Source: Sphaerotilus sp.
GTDB lineage: Bacteria > Pseudomonadota > Gammaproteobacteria > Burkholderiales > Burkholderiaceae_C
Reading direction: 5' to 3'
NCBI GenBank assembly: GCA_013299055.1
Contig: JAAFKB010000028.1
Coordinates: 1-43,302, forward strand
Length of the DNA stretch: 43,302 nucleotides
Below the pieces are notes generated by a model that was given only the letters and a program-made list of their open reading frames with translations, made no database searches and was not told the DNA's origin. Position 1 is the first letter of the stretch; each line of letters begins with the position of its first letter. A program made the position numbers and the translations under genes. Shown piece after piece: positions 7,467 to 16,066 of the stretch.

Positions 7467-9527
7467 ATGTCCACCTTCACGATCCGACCGGATCATGCGC
7501 CAGTTCCCCGCCATGGTTTCGGGGGGCTCAGGGCCACGGCGCTGGCTGCACTGACGTTGGCACTGACGGGCTGCGGAGGAGGGGATGACCCGGCCCCCTC
7601 TACCCTTGAGCACGTGTTCACTGCCGTGGTGGACATGGCAGCTTCACAGGACAACGTCCAAGGGGTGGCTGTCGGCATTCGTCTGGATGATGGTCGGGTT
7701 TGGATGCGCTCCGGTGGGTATCGGGATGCGGCCAAAACGAAGGTCATGGCGGACGATGCGGGCGTGCAATATCGCATCGGCAGTGCCACCAAGACCTTCA
7801 CGGCCACGTCCGTGCTCCAGTTGGTGGATCAGGGCCTGATCGGGCTTGATGACACCGTGGCCACCTGGTTGCCCGACCTCAACGTCCCCAATGCGGGCAC
7901 GATCACGGTCCGCCATTTGCTGGAAATGCGCAGTGGTCTGCGTGAATACTTGGCAGCCAAATCCCTCAATCTGGCCAATGTGACTGTTCTGCAGGAATGG
8001 TCGAATTTCGATAACGTGGCCGGAACAGGCACCTACGGCAATGCCAGTTATTCTCCGGCAGATCTGGTGAAAGCGTCATCGCAGAGGACGCCGCTGTTTG
8101 ATGCCGGTAGCCTGATGCAATATTCGAATACCAACTATGCGCTATTGGGGCTGATCGCGGAAAAAGCGTCCTGCAGGGCGGCAAAAGGATGCCGGAGCAT
8201 GGAGACGCTGATCAACGATGACATCGTCAAGCCGCTCGGCCTGACCGGGACCAATTTCCCGAGCGACAACAAGTTCACGAGCACGAATTATTCCGAAGCC
8301 TATCAACAGGTTCTGGATGGGCTTACTTATCGCGTGGCCGCCGGCACGCATTGGGACATGACCTTCACCGACCCGCGTGTGCCGTGGGCGGCAGGTGCCA
8401 TGCTGTCAACGCCGACCGACGAGCTGGCCTGGGCGCGGGAGATGGCGCTCAACGAAAAGAAAATCCTCAGCGACGCTCTCTTCAAGAGCCGCATGTCGGT
8501 GAGCCACACCGATGGGTCGGTGAGCTATATCCCCGTGCGTTACGGCATGGGCATTTACTACCTGCCTTCGCTGGCCACGGGCTCCGAGCTGATCGGGCAC
8601 AGCGGGCTGATCGGTGGTTACAACACCTCCCTTTTCTACAGTCCCTCGCTGAAACTGGCTTTGTCCGTGAACATCACCGGGGCGCTGGCCAATCCCGCTT
8701 CGTGGTTCCCGCTCTACGGTGCGGAAAGCGCCTATGACGGTGCCTTCCGCACCGAGGGCGGATTCAACACGCAGACCCTGGTCTGGAACCTGGAGCGCAA
8801 CCTGCGCCTGGCCATCGAGAACACCGGCTCCTGCTCGACCCTGGGCGCGACCGTCGGGGACGGCGAGCAAGGCGCTTGCGAAGGCGACAGTGTCCGCACG
8901 CGCGCTCTTGCAGTGCAGGGTCGCTCGCTGACGGTCAAGCCTTCCGGGCGTTCGTTCAGCGCGAACAACATGGTCACAGATGAAGACTGGAACGCGTCCC
9001 TGGCGCCCACGACCGAGCCTCGTCCCAGCCTGACCGCCTATGGCAGCAACCTGTCGGGTGTGGTGGTGGGCGACAACGGCAAGGTCACCCTGCAGGCCAG
9101 CGCCATTCTGGAAACCATCGGTGTCGGCTCCAGCGGTGTCACGCTCACCGGCAACGGCGGTGATGTCACGGTGGCTGGCGTGATTCGGTCCATGGGCAAG
9201 AACACGGTGGCCCTGCGTGTCGATGAGACAGCCAAGAACAGTGTCATCACTGTGCCAAGCACCGCGAGGATCCAGGGGGATCTCGTGCTGACCGGCAATA
9301 CCGTGCTGCAGTTGGATGGCGTGGTCACGGGTGTCGTGAAGGTGTCCGGGACCAAGGTGAAGATCACGGGCAGCGGGACGGTTTCCGGTGGGGTCGTGCT
9401 GGCCAGCGGCGCGCAACTGGTGGAAGGGTCGGACATTGCCAGGATGACCGCGGCCAGTGCGGCATCCCGAGCCAAGGCCATGGGTGTGTCGCCCTCGCGC
9501 AAGCTGCCGCCGCTGTACATGCAGTGA
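7467..9527 (+). CDS. Lipoprotein serine hydrolase of the beta-lactamase/S12 fold with beta-repeat tail
   Basis: The 686-residue product is taken from the ATG at 7467; an in-frame TTG at 7443 is less likely. Its signal peptide ends in a lipobox, LALTGC, with Cys about residue 36, so it is predicted to be a lipoprotein. The serine-hydrolase domain (about 45-430) has SATK (SxxK nucleophile motif, about 106), YSN (YxN, about 219) and HSG (HxG, about 378). Relatives are D-Ala-D-Ala carboxypeptidases, D-aminopeptidases, esterases and the peptidases that trim NRPS prodrugs. Residues about 520-665 are Gly/Val/Thr-rich short beta repeats (GVTLTGNGGDVTVAGVIRS, LVLTGNTVLQLDG), like a small beta-solenoid. 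The C terminus lacks the membrane helices of ClbP-type peptidases. As the first gene of the locus it could process the peptide product or modify the cell wall; the substrate is unknown. Confidence 0.8.
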   Translation: MSTFTIRPDHAPVPRHGFGGLRATALAALTLALTGCGGGDDPAPSTLEHVFTAVVDMAASQDNVQGVAVGIRLDDGRVWMRSGGYRDAAKTKVMADDAGVQYRIGSATKTFTATSVLQLVDQGLIGLDDTVATWLPDLNVPNAGTITVRHLLEMRSGLREYLAAKSLNLANVTVLQEWSNFDNVAGTGTYGNASYSPADLVKASSQRTPLFDAGSLMQYSNTNYALLGLIAEKASCRAAKGCRSMETLINDDIVKPLGLTGTNFPSDNKFTSTNYSEAYQQVLDGLTYRVAAGTHWDMTFTDPRVPWAAGAMLSTPTDELAWAREMALNEKKILSDALFKSRMSVSHTDGSVSYIPVRYGMGIYYLPSLATGSELIGHSGLIGGYNTSLFYSPSLKLALSVNITGALANPASWFPLYGAESAYDGAFRTEGGFNTQTLVWNLERNLRLAIENTGSCSTLGATVGDGEQGACEGDSVRTRALAVQGRSLTVKPSGRSFSANNMVTDEDWNASLAPTTEPRPSLTAYGSNLSGVVVGDNGKVTLQASAILETIGVGSSGVTLTGNGGDVTVAGVIRSMGKNTVALRVDETAKNSVITVPSTARIQGDLVLTGNTVLQLDGVVTGVVKVSGTKVKITGSGTVSGGVVLASGAQLVEGSDIARMTAASAASRAKAMGVSPSRKLPPLYMQ

Positions 9528-9540
9528 CCATCTGATGGGG

Positions 9541-9557
9541 ACGCCCGACCCGGGCGT
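9541..9557 (+). other. Short GC hairpin between hydrolase and NRPS genes
   Basis: ACGCCCG, a 3-nt loop and CGGGCGT form a perfect 7-bp stem 14 bp after the hydrolase stop. No T-run follows, so it is at most a weak attenuator or mRNA-stability element and does not clearly split the operon. Confidence 0.3.
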
Positions 9558-9604
9558 GGCTGTACCACCACACGAACTGGCAGCGCCTCAGGGCGACAAG
9601 ACCC

Positions 9605-12600
9605 ATGCTGAAACGCGAGAACGTGGCCGATGTCTACCCTCTGACATCGTTCCAGGAAGGGCTGGTCTATCGGGAATGGGTAGACCGGACGCAGGACGGA
9701 CCGCACGCCTACTTCCAGCAACTGGCCTTCCGGTTGCACGGCCCGCTCGACCTCGTGTGCTTTGAGCGCACCTGGCAGCTGCTGGTGGACCGGCACGCCA
9801 TGCTGCGCACGGTGTTCCCGGAGAAATTCCGGGAGCGGCCGCTGCAGGTGGTGCTCAAGACGTGTCGCCTGAACCTGCTGCACGAGTCGCATGAAGGCCT
9901 GGACCCTGTCGAGCGTGATCGGGTGTTCCGGGCACGGTGCCAGGCCCGGCGGCTTGAACCGCTGCCGCTGGACTGCGCCCCCCTGATGCGCGTGTCCTGC
10001 CTGCGGTTCTCGGCGCAGGACCATGCCGTGATCTGGGATTTTCACCACATCCTGATGGACGGGTGGTGCATCGGCGTCGTGCAGCAGGAGCTGTGCACGC
10101 TGTACGAGTCACTGCAGGCCGGAACGCGGCCGCCCGCATCCAGGGCGCTGCCGTTCGGGCGCTATGTGTCCTGGCTCGAAGCCGGTCGCCAGCGCACCGA
10201 TCTGGCCACTTCGACCTTCTGGCAGACCTATTTCCAGGATTTCCAGGGTGTCCCGGTCCTGCCGGGGCGGCGCCTGCACGCCCTGGCAGGACCGCGCGCA
10301 CCCGCCTCCGAGACGCGTGACCTGGATCGTGACACGACACGACGGCTCAAGCACCTGGCCGCTTCGCACCGCAGCACGCTCAGCGACGTGCTGCAGGCGC
10401 TGTGGGGCGTGTTCCTGGCCAAGCACAACCACAGCCGTGATGTCCTGTTCGGAACGGTGCGCTCGCTGCGGCCGGTGGATCTGCCGGGCATCGACGACAT
10501 GATCGGTCCCTGCATCGCCATGGTGCCGCTGCGGGTCCGCCATGCCGCATCCCAGAGCCTGGCCGACCTGCTCGACGAGATGGCCGGACAGCGGCACGCC
10601 TGGCTGGACCACGCGGCCTGCCCCTTGCCCGATGTGCTCGCGGCGGCCGGGCTGGCCCGTGACGCCGTGGGGCACTTCCTGGTGGTCGAGAACTATCCGC
10701 TGGCCGAGGCGTTCCAGGGCGATCGACAGGTCTTTGCAGGCGACCTCGTGGTCTCGGACGTGGCGTTCTGGGCTGTCAACGACTACGAGTTCTTTGTCCG
10801 CGCCACGCCAGGGCAGGGTGATGCCCCGGTACAGATCGACTTCGAGCACGACCGCCGATGTTTCGACTCGGCCGTGATCGCCGCACTGGCCGACCGTTTT
10901 TCTGACTTCGCGAGGCGCCTGTCACATCGGCCGCACGACCCGCTGGACGCCGTGACCCTGGTCTCGGCCCAAGAGCACGACCTGCTCAACCGGCAGTGGG
11001 GATCGGGGGCCGTTCCCGTGGCCCGCGAAACGGACTTTCGTGGCTGGTGGGCGGACCTGCTGGCTCGGCATGGCCCGCAGCCGGCCGTGCGCACTCGCCA
11101 TGTCACCCTGGACTACCGAGCGCTGCACGCCAGCGCGGTCGGCGTGGCCCAGCACCTGTGCCAGCAGGGGCTGCGCGATGGCGATGTCGTGGCCTTGCTC
11201 GCGCACCCCGACGAGTACCTGGTGAGCGCGATGCTGGCGTGCCTGCTGCTGGGCGTGCCGTTCCTGCCGCTGGACCCGCAGTTGCCGGTCGAGCGGCGCG
11301 GGCGCGTGCTGCAGGACAGTGGGGCCCGCTGGCTGCTCGTCAGCCCTGGCGCCGGTCTTCATGGCCACAGTCAGGCGATGGCTGGCGTGCAGATCGTCAA
11401 GGTGGGCGTGGAGGTGAAGCCTGCGCTGCCTTCATGCAGTGGTCTGGATCTCGCGGTCATGCCCCCGCGCGTGGGCCATGCCGACACCGCCTATGTGATC
11501 TACACCTCCGGCACCACCGGGCAGCCCAAGGGCGTGTCGGTCGGCGTGCGCTCGCTGCTGAACTATGTCGGCTGGATGCAGGCGGAATTCGGCGTCGGCC
11601 CCGGCTCGGCCAGTGCGCTGCTCACGTCCGCCGCCTATGACCTGGGCTACACGGCGCTGTTCGGCACGCTGCTCACGGGAGGCTGCCTGTCGATCCTGGA
11701 CGAGCAGGAGCGCCGCGACCCCGACGTGGTGCTGCGCCGCGTCGTGGACGAACGACTGACGTTCCTGAAGGCCACGCCCTCGTACTTCACGATGCTGGCG
11801 TCCTCTGCGGCGTGGTCGCGGCTGCAGGCGCCGGACCTGGCACTGGTGCTGCTGGGGGGTGAACCCCAGGACTTCGACCAGCTCGCCGCCTTCAAGGCCA
11901 CCCACCCGCAGGTGCGTGTCTACAACCACTACGGCCCGACCGAGGCCACCATCGGCTGCATCGCCGGCTCGCTGGACGACCTCGTGGCGTCGGGCCGTCC
12001 GCTGCAGCGCCTGGGCCGGCCGATCGCGGGTGCGCGGGTGTTCCTCTGCGACGTGGCCCTGCAGCCGGTCCCCGCTGGGGTCGTGGGGGAAATGTTCCTG
12101 GGTGGCGACATCCTGGCCCAGGGCTACTGCGGCGTGGCGGCACGGGATGACACGCGCTTCATGACGCTGCCGTGGCTGCCGGGCGTGCGGGTCTACCGGA
12201 CGGGCGATTTCGCTGAATGGACCGATGACGGCCGTGTGGTGTTCCATGGCCGGCGCGACGACCAGGTCAAGGTCCGGGGCTACCGCGCCTCGCTGTCGGA
12301 CATCACCACGCGCGTGAAGGCGGCCCCAGGTGTCATCGACGCGGTCGTGATGCCGTCGGGCACCGGGACCGAGCAGACGCTGGCCGCCTACGTGGTGCTG
12401 GCGCCCCAGGCTCCTCAGACTCCTCAGGGGGCTGACCCCACGCGCCTGTTGCGCACGGCGCTGGCCGAGCAACTGCCGCCCGCCCTGATCCCGAGCGGCT
12501 TCATTCCCGTGGGCCGCATTCCGCTGACGGCCAACGGCAAGGTGGACCGCCGTGCCCTGGGCGAACTGGCGGCCTGCCATGGCCATGCAGAGGCGATGCG

Positions 12601-13657
12601 CGCACCGTCATGGCAGACACTGCCCGCCACCGCCCTGGAACGCACGGTCTGTGACGCCTTCGGCAAGACCCTGGGCCGGGACCGGGTTGCCCCCGATGAC
12701 GACTTCTTCGACCTGGGCGGACACAGCATCAAGGCGGTCATGCTGGCCTCGCTGCTGCGCCGGACCCTGGGGAGCGAGGTGCCCATCCTGGCGGTGTTCG
12801 ACCACCCGACACCACGGCGGCTGGCGCGTCGTCTGGGTGCATCGAGTTCGGGGAGCCATGGCGAGGCGGCGCTCATCGCCCTGCGCGAGCCGTCCAGGCC
12901 CAGTCATCACCACGTCGTCTTCATGCCAACCGTGCTGGGGACACCGGTCCAGTTCCGTGGCCTGAGCGCCACCCTGGCACCCAGTCTGCACTGCTGGGGT
13001 CTGCAGTGCCCCGGATTCGATGCCCCCACCGCTGCGCCGGTGGCTTCGCTGGAGGCCCTGGGCGGCCAGTTCGCCGACCTGCTGCGCTCGCTGTCCGGGT
13101 CTGTCGGCACGCGGGTGACCCTGGTGGGGTGGTCGTTCGGCGCCTACCTGGCCTGCGAGACAGCGCGCCAACTGGGCCGGCAGGTGGAAGGTCTGGAGTT
13201 GGTGCTGCTCGACATCCCGGTGCGCACAGCTCCCATCGCCTCTCATGTCCCGCCACTCGGCCCTTCGGCCTGGACATCGGACATCCACCAGCAGCTCGGC
13301 GCCGACCTGCCTCCGGCGGACCTGGTGCGCCTGCAGACCTTGGTCCACCACCACCACCGGCTGCTCGACGCCTATCGCTTGACGCAGCCTTTGCACTGCC
13401 CTGTGGTGGCCATCGAGGCACGGGAGGGTGCGATGCGGGCGGGCATGCAGGCGTTCTCGGCCTGGGCGCTGGCGGGCTTCGAGCACAGGACCGTGCCAGG
13501 GGATCACGACAGCATGCTCGCCGAGTCGAACTGGCCGGTCCTGCGGTCCCTGCTGGAGAAGCGTCCGCACCGCGAAGGCGCTGTGGCCCGAGGCCGTGTC
13601 GAGCCGGAGCCGGTGCATGGGACCGAGCACCAACGGCAAGGGGCTCTGGTCGCATGA
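9605..13657 (+). CDS. Non-ribosomal peptide synthetase, C-A-T-TE, terminal module predicted for Asp/Asn
   Basis: The 1,350-residue product has a condensation domain (about 1-440, HHILMDG at about 146), an adenylation domain (about 460-990, YTSGTTGQPKG at about 631, NGKVDR near 975), a carrier domain (LGGHSIKAV, Ser about 1040) and a type-I thioesterase (GWSFG Ser about 1176, GDHDS His about 1300). Aligning by eye to GrsA gives the specificity code D-L-T-K-L-G-H-I-G-K. This is nearly the published Asp code (DLTKVGHIGK) and close to Asn (DLTKLGEVGK). The N terminus (ENVADVYPLTSFQEG) resembles an acceptor docking region, so it probably receives the chain from the NRPS encoded last in the locus. 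The thioesterase makes this the last-acting enzyme although its gene comes first. In the A8 region RASLSD replaces the usual RIELxE, a mild oddity. The stop overlaps the next start (ATGA). Confidence 0.93.
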   Translation: MLKRENVADVYPLTSFQEGLVYREWVDRTQDGPHAYFQQLAFRLHGPLDLVCFERTWQLLVDRHAMLRTVFPEKFRERPLQVVLKTCRLNLLHESHEGLDPVERDRVFRARCQARRLEPLPLDCAPLMRVSCLRFSAQDHAVIWDFHHILMDGWCIGVVQQELCTLYESLQAGTRPPASRALPFGRYVSWLEAGRQRTDLATSTFWQTYFQDFQGVPVLPGRRLHALAGPRAPASETRDLDRDTTRRLKHLAASHRSTLSDVLQALWGVFLAKHNHSRDVLFGTVRSLRPVDLPGIDDMIGPCIAMVPLRVRHAASQSLADLLDEMAGQRHAWLDHAACPLPDVLAAAGLARDAVGHFLVVENYPLAEAFQGDRQVFAGDLVVSDVAFWAVNDYEFFVRATPGQGDAPVQIDFEHDRRCFDSAVIAALADRFSDFARRLSHRPHDPLDAVTLVSAQEHDLLNRQWGSGAVPVARETDFRGWWADLLARHGPQPAVRTRHVTLDYRALHASAVGVAQHLCQQGLRDGDVVALLAHPDEYLVSAMLACLLLGVPFLPLDPQLPVERRGRVLQDSGARWLLVSPGAGLHGHSQAMAGVQIVKVGVEVKPALPSCSGLDLAVMPPRVGHADTAYVIYTSGTTGQPKGVSVGVRSLLNYVGWMQAEFGVGPGSASALLTSAAYDLGYTALFGTLLTGGCLSILDEQERRDPDVVLRRVVDERLTFLKATPSYFTMLASSAAWSRLQAPDLALVLLGGEPQDFDQLAAFKATHPQVRVYNHYGPTEATIGCIAGSLDDLVASGRPLQRLGRPIAGARVFLCDVALQPVPAGVVGEMFLGGDILAQGYCGVAARDDTRFMTLPWLPGVRVYRTGDFAEWTDDGRVVFHGRRDDQVKVRGYRASLSDITTRVKAAPGVIDAVVMPSGTGTEQTLAAYVVLAPQAPQTPQGADPTRLLRTALAEQLPPALIPSGFIPVGRIPLTANGKVDRRALGELAACHGHAEAMRAPSWQTLPATALERTVCDAFGKTLGRDRVAPDDDFFDLGGHSIKAVMLASLLRRTLGSEVPILAVFDHPTPRRLARRLGASSSGSHGEAALIALREPSRPSHHHVVFMPTVLGTPVQFRGLSATLAPSLHCWGLQCPGFDAPTAAPVASLEALGGQFADLLRSLSGSVGTRVTLVGWSFGAYLACETARQLGRQVEGLELVLLDIPVRTAPIASHVPPLGPSAWTSDIHQQLGADLPPADLVRLQTLVHHHHRLLDAYRLTQPLHCPVVAIEAREGAMRAGMQAFSAWALAGFEHRTVPGDHDSMLAESNWPVLRSLLEKRPHREGAVARGRVEPEPVHGTEHQRQGALVA

Positions 13658-14187
13658 CAAGCCCTCATCCCCGTGCCGTGCCTGAGGTGCTGGACACTGA
13701 CACGCTCGACGTGATCCAGTCGGATCGGCTGCGGGTGGCGCACTCCATCGTGCGCACGCACACCTTGCTGGCCGCCGGGGCGGGTTTCCTGCCTGGGCAC
13801 GGGTGGGACGTGGCCGCCCTCGGGCTCGCCCAGATGGGGCAGTTGCAGCGCCTCAGCCAGCTCTACCGCATCGATTTTTCGGACGATCTGGCGCGCAAGC
13901 TCGTCGCCGTCCTGCTGGGCAGCTACGCACCGCTGCGCATGGCGGCCCCTGTGGCGGGCGTGCTCAAGATGGTGCCCCTGATCGGCCAGGTCGCCGGCTC
14001 GCTGTCCATGGCGGGTCTGGGCGGCGTGGTCACCCATGCCATCGGCAAGGTGTTCATCCAGCACTTCGAGTCGGGCGGCACCTTCCTGACCTTCGACCCG
14101 CAGCAGGTGCGGGCCTACTTCGAGTTCCAGGCTCGGCAGCGTGTGCGCGTGACGCGCCTCGCGGACGATCCAGGAGTCCAGACGTGA
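13654..14187 (+). CDS. DUF697-family protein (first copy)
   Basis: The 177-residue product starts at the ATG of an ATGA overlap with the NRPS stop, so it is probably translationally coupled to it. The sequence matches the DUF697 pattern: an N-terminal helix, two glycine/alanine-rich hydrophobic helical hairpins (LLAAGAGFLPGHGWDVAAL; LIGQVAGSLSMAGLGGVVT) and the signature IGKVFIQHFESGGTFLTFDP near the C terminus. The family is thought to be membrane-associated and has no established biochemical role. It is clearly paralogous to the protein at 32490-33020. Its tight coupling to an NRPS, a small membrane protein and an outer-membrane barrel suggests an envelope role connected with the peptide, but that is inference. 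Confidence 0.8.
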   Translation: MTSPHPRAVPEVLDTDTLDVIQSDRLRVAHSIVRTHTLLAAGAGFLPGHGWDVAALGLAQMGQLQRLSQLYRIDFSDDLARKLVAVLLGSYAPLRMAAPVAGVLKMVPLIGQVAGSLSMAGLGGVVTHAIGKVFIQHFESGGTFLTFDPQQVRAYFEFQARQRVRVTRLADDPGVQT

Positions 14188-14696
14188 CCCGATCGCCCCC
14201 CTTGACGCGGCTGACCCCGACGGCTGATCCGGCGCGATCACGGCGCTGGGGCCTGCCGGTGGTGGCCGGGCTGGCCATGTACCTGCCGGTGCCGCTGTGG
14301 GATCTCGCCCTGGAGCGGGAGCTGGCGCAGCAGGCCGTTCGCCGCGCCTGCCTTGCCGCCGGGATACAGCCCCAGGACGCCGAGATCGTGGCATGTCGCG
14401 ACGCCATCTTCAGGGCCCTCGCGTCGGGTCACAAGGCAAGCTGGCTGTTCAACGGCCTCCTGGTGGCGGGCTATGTCGGCGGCACGGTCCTGCTGTCCGC
14501 GCTGGCCGCCGCCTCCGTGTCCTGGATCACCACCCGGATCGTCGAGCTGCACCTGCAGCGGCATGCCGACCTGACCAGCCTGACCGAAGACATCGCACGC
14601 GCCTCGTTCCTGTCGCTGGCCCGGCAGCTCGTCGCGCCCGGCGCGGTGCCAGGCGCTCGTTCACCACGTCCCACCCCTTCCGCTTTTTCGGCATGA
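14184..14696 (+). CDS. Small inner-membrane protein of unknown function
   Basis: The 170-residue product starts at a GTG in a GTGA overlap with the DUF697 stop. I do not recognise a family. A hydrophobic stretch occurs at about residues 25-42 (VVAGLAMYLPVPLW), and a longer one at about 85-118 (LFNGLLVAGYVGGTVLLSAL and onward) could span the membrane. The region between is polar and contains two cysteines (RRACLAAG, IVACRD). The C-terminal tail is Pro/Ser/Arg-rich. The 4-bp overlaps on both sides argue that this is a real gene made together with its neighbours, as a possible membrane component between the DUF697 protein and the outer-membrane barrel. Confidence 0.65.
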   Translation: MTRSPPLTRLTPTADPARSRRWGLPVVAGLAMYLPVPLWDLALERELAQQAVRRACLAAGIQPQDAEIVACRDAIFRALASGHKASWLFNGLLVAGYVGGTVLLSALAAASVSWITTRIVELHLQRHADLTSLTEDIARASFLSLARQLVAPGAVPGARSPRPTPSAFSA

Positions 14697-16030
14697 CCCT
14701 CCTCTCTACCCCCTTCGTCGTCGGTCTTGGCCTGTTCGTGGTCGGTGGCGCTGCCCTGGCACAGGACCGCCCAGCCGCCGAGACCCCCAGCGCCCCCCAG
14801 CCGACGGCCTCCGGCATGCAGGAGGCCAAGAGCGAGACGGCCATCCCCGTCGGCCTGTCAGAGCCGCTCGGCCCCCCGACCGATCCCTTCAACGACACGC
14901 GCACCCAAGGCCACGTCTGGGGGACGATGCGCTATGTGCCGGACGTGAACCTCGCCTACTACCACGAGACCAATCCGACCAAGGTCACCAGTGATGGCCC
15001 CAGCGACCAGGCGCGGGTCCTGTATGCCACCCTCACCGTGTCCGATGCCCAGGGCGGACCCCGCAAGCTCTTCGTCGGCACGGCGCAGACCCGGTTCAGC
15101 CACGTCAGCCTCGGCAGCGATCCCCGCCGCGTGCTCACCTACCAGGACCGCTTTTCCGTGATGGACTGGAAGGTGCCCGTGCGCCTGGGCTACAGCAGCG
15201 ACACGATCAGCCGCGCCAGCTTCCTGTCGCGCAAGGTCAACACCGAACTGGGCGTGACCGTCAAGACCGCCGGCGTGGATGCCAACCGGGCGTGGGGCGA
15301 CACCAAGCTCGGGCTGGGGTGGCGTGCCGGCGATGTCCGGATCGGCTCGGCCGCGACCTCGGACGGCACGGTCTACCGCAGCACCAACAGCAACACCTAC
15401 CACACCCTGCGCGCCCGGCTGACCCAGCCAGTGTCCGAGACGACCGAACTCATCGCGTTCGCGCAAGCCCAGTCCTACGCCTACCGCAGCACCGGATCGG
15501 GCGACCCGGTCAATCCGACCTCCGACGTGCGCACGGTGACGGTCGGGGTGCAGCACCAGCTCACCGAGGCCCTGGCGCTGTCGGCGGACATCGGTCGTGC
15601 CCGCAAGACATCGGGCCGGGAAGACCTCGTGCCGGCCGCCAGCCACGGCGTGGGTTCGATCAAGGCCGGCTACACCCCGTCGTCCGGGACCGAGGCATCC
15701 GCAGCCTACATGGCCGGGGTCGAGGAACTCAATGACACGGGCGTCTCCAACCTCAAGACAGGCACCTGGTCGTTCGGCCTGGGCCACCGGATCTCCTCCA
15801 CGCTCGCGACCACCGTGAGCTTCGACCGGACCCGCGTGACGACCCTCGAACTCGACGGCAGCGTGATCGACTCGAAGCTCTACGCCGCGCTGCTCTGGAA
15901 ACCCCATCCGCGCCTGCTGGCGGCCGTGGCCTTCTCGCGCACCCGCCGCCAGGTTGCCGAGGGGCTGCAGGACTTCGTGCGGCCGTTCTCGAACAACCGC
16001 TACCTCGTCAACGTCACCTATTACCTGTGA
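14693..16030 (+). CDS. Outer-membrane beta-barrel protein, putative
   Basis: The 445-residue product starts at the ATG of an ATGA overlap with the preceding stop. It has a signal peptide (hydrophobic core FVVGLGLFVVGGAALAQ, cleavage probably after ALA), a Pro/Ala-rich linker, and then about 370 residues of alternating amphipathic beta strands rich in Tyr, Thr, Ser, Gly and Arg (ELGVTVKTAGVD, TVTVGVQHQLTEALALSADI, GTWSFGLGHRISSTLATTVS). It ends in YLVNVTYYL, like the closing strand of an outer-membrane barrel. I cannot assign a named family. As the last member of a four-gene overlap chain beginning with an NRPS, it is the best candidate for an outer-membrane exit or receptor for the peptide product. 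Other possibilities are an unrelated structural barrel or a surface anchor. Confidence 0.7.
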   Translation: MTLLSTPFVVGLGLFVVGGAALAQDRPAAETPSAPQPTASGMQEAKSETAIPVGLSEPLGPPTDPFNDTRTQGHVWGTMRYVPDVNLAYYHETNPTKVTSDGPSDQARVLYATLTVSDAQGGPRKLFVGTAQTRFSHVSLGSDPRRVLTYQDRFSVMDWKVPVRLGYSSDTISRASFLSRKVNTELGVTVKTAGVDANRAWGDTKLGLGWRAGDVRIGSAATSDGTVYRSTNSNTYHTLRARLTQPVSETTELIAFAQAQSYAYRSTGSGDPVNPTSDVRTVTVGVQHQLTEALALSADIGRARKTSGREDLVPAASHGVGSIKAGYTPSSGTEASAAYMAGVEELNDTGVSNLKTGTWSFGLGHRISSTLATTVSFDRTRVTTLELDGSVIDSKLYAALLWKPHPRLLAAVAFSRTRRQVAEGLQDFVRPFSNNRYLVNVTYYL

Positions 16031-16066
16031 CCGTTGCCCTGTGACCTTTGCCCTTCGCCGAGCGAC

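Noticed and set aside
7441..7468. TTGACT...TAAAAT as a promoter directly at the hydrolase start
   Set aside because: The spacing is only 14 bp, and the -10 would overlap the chosen start codon.
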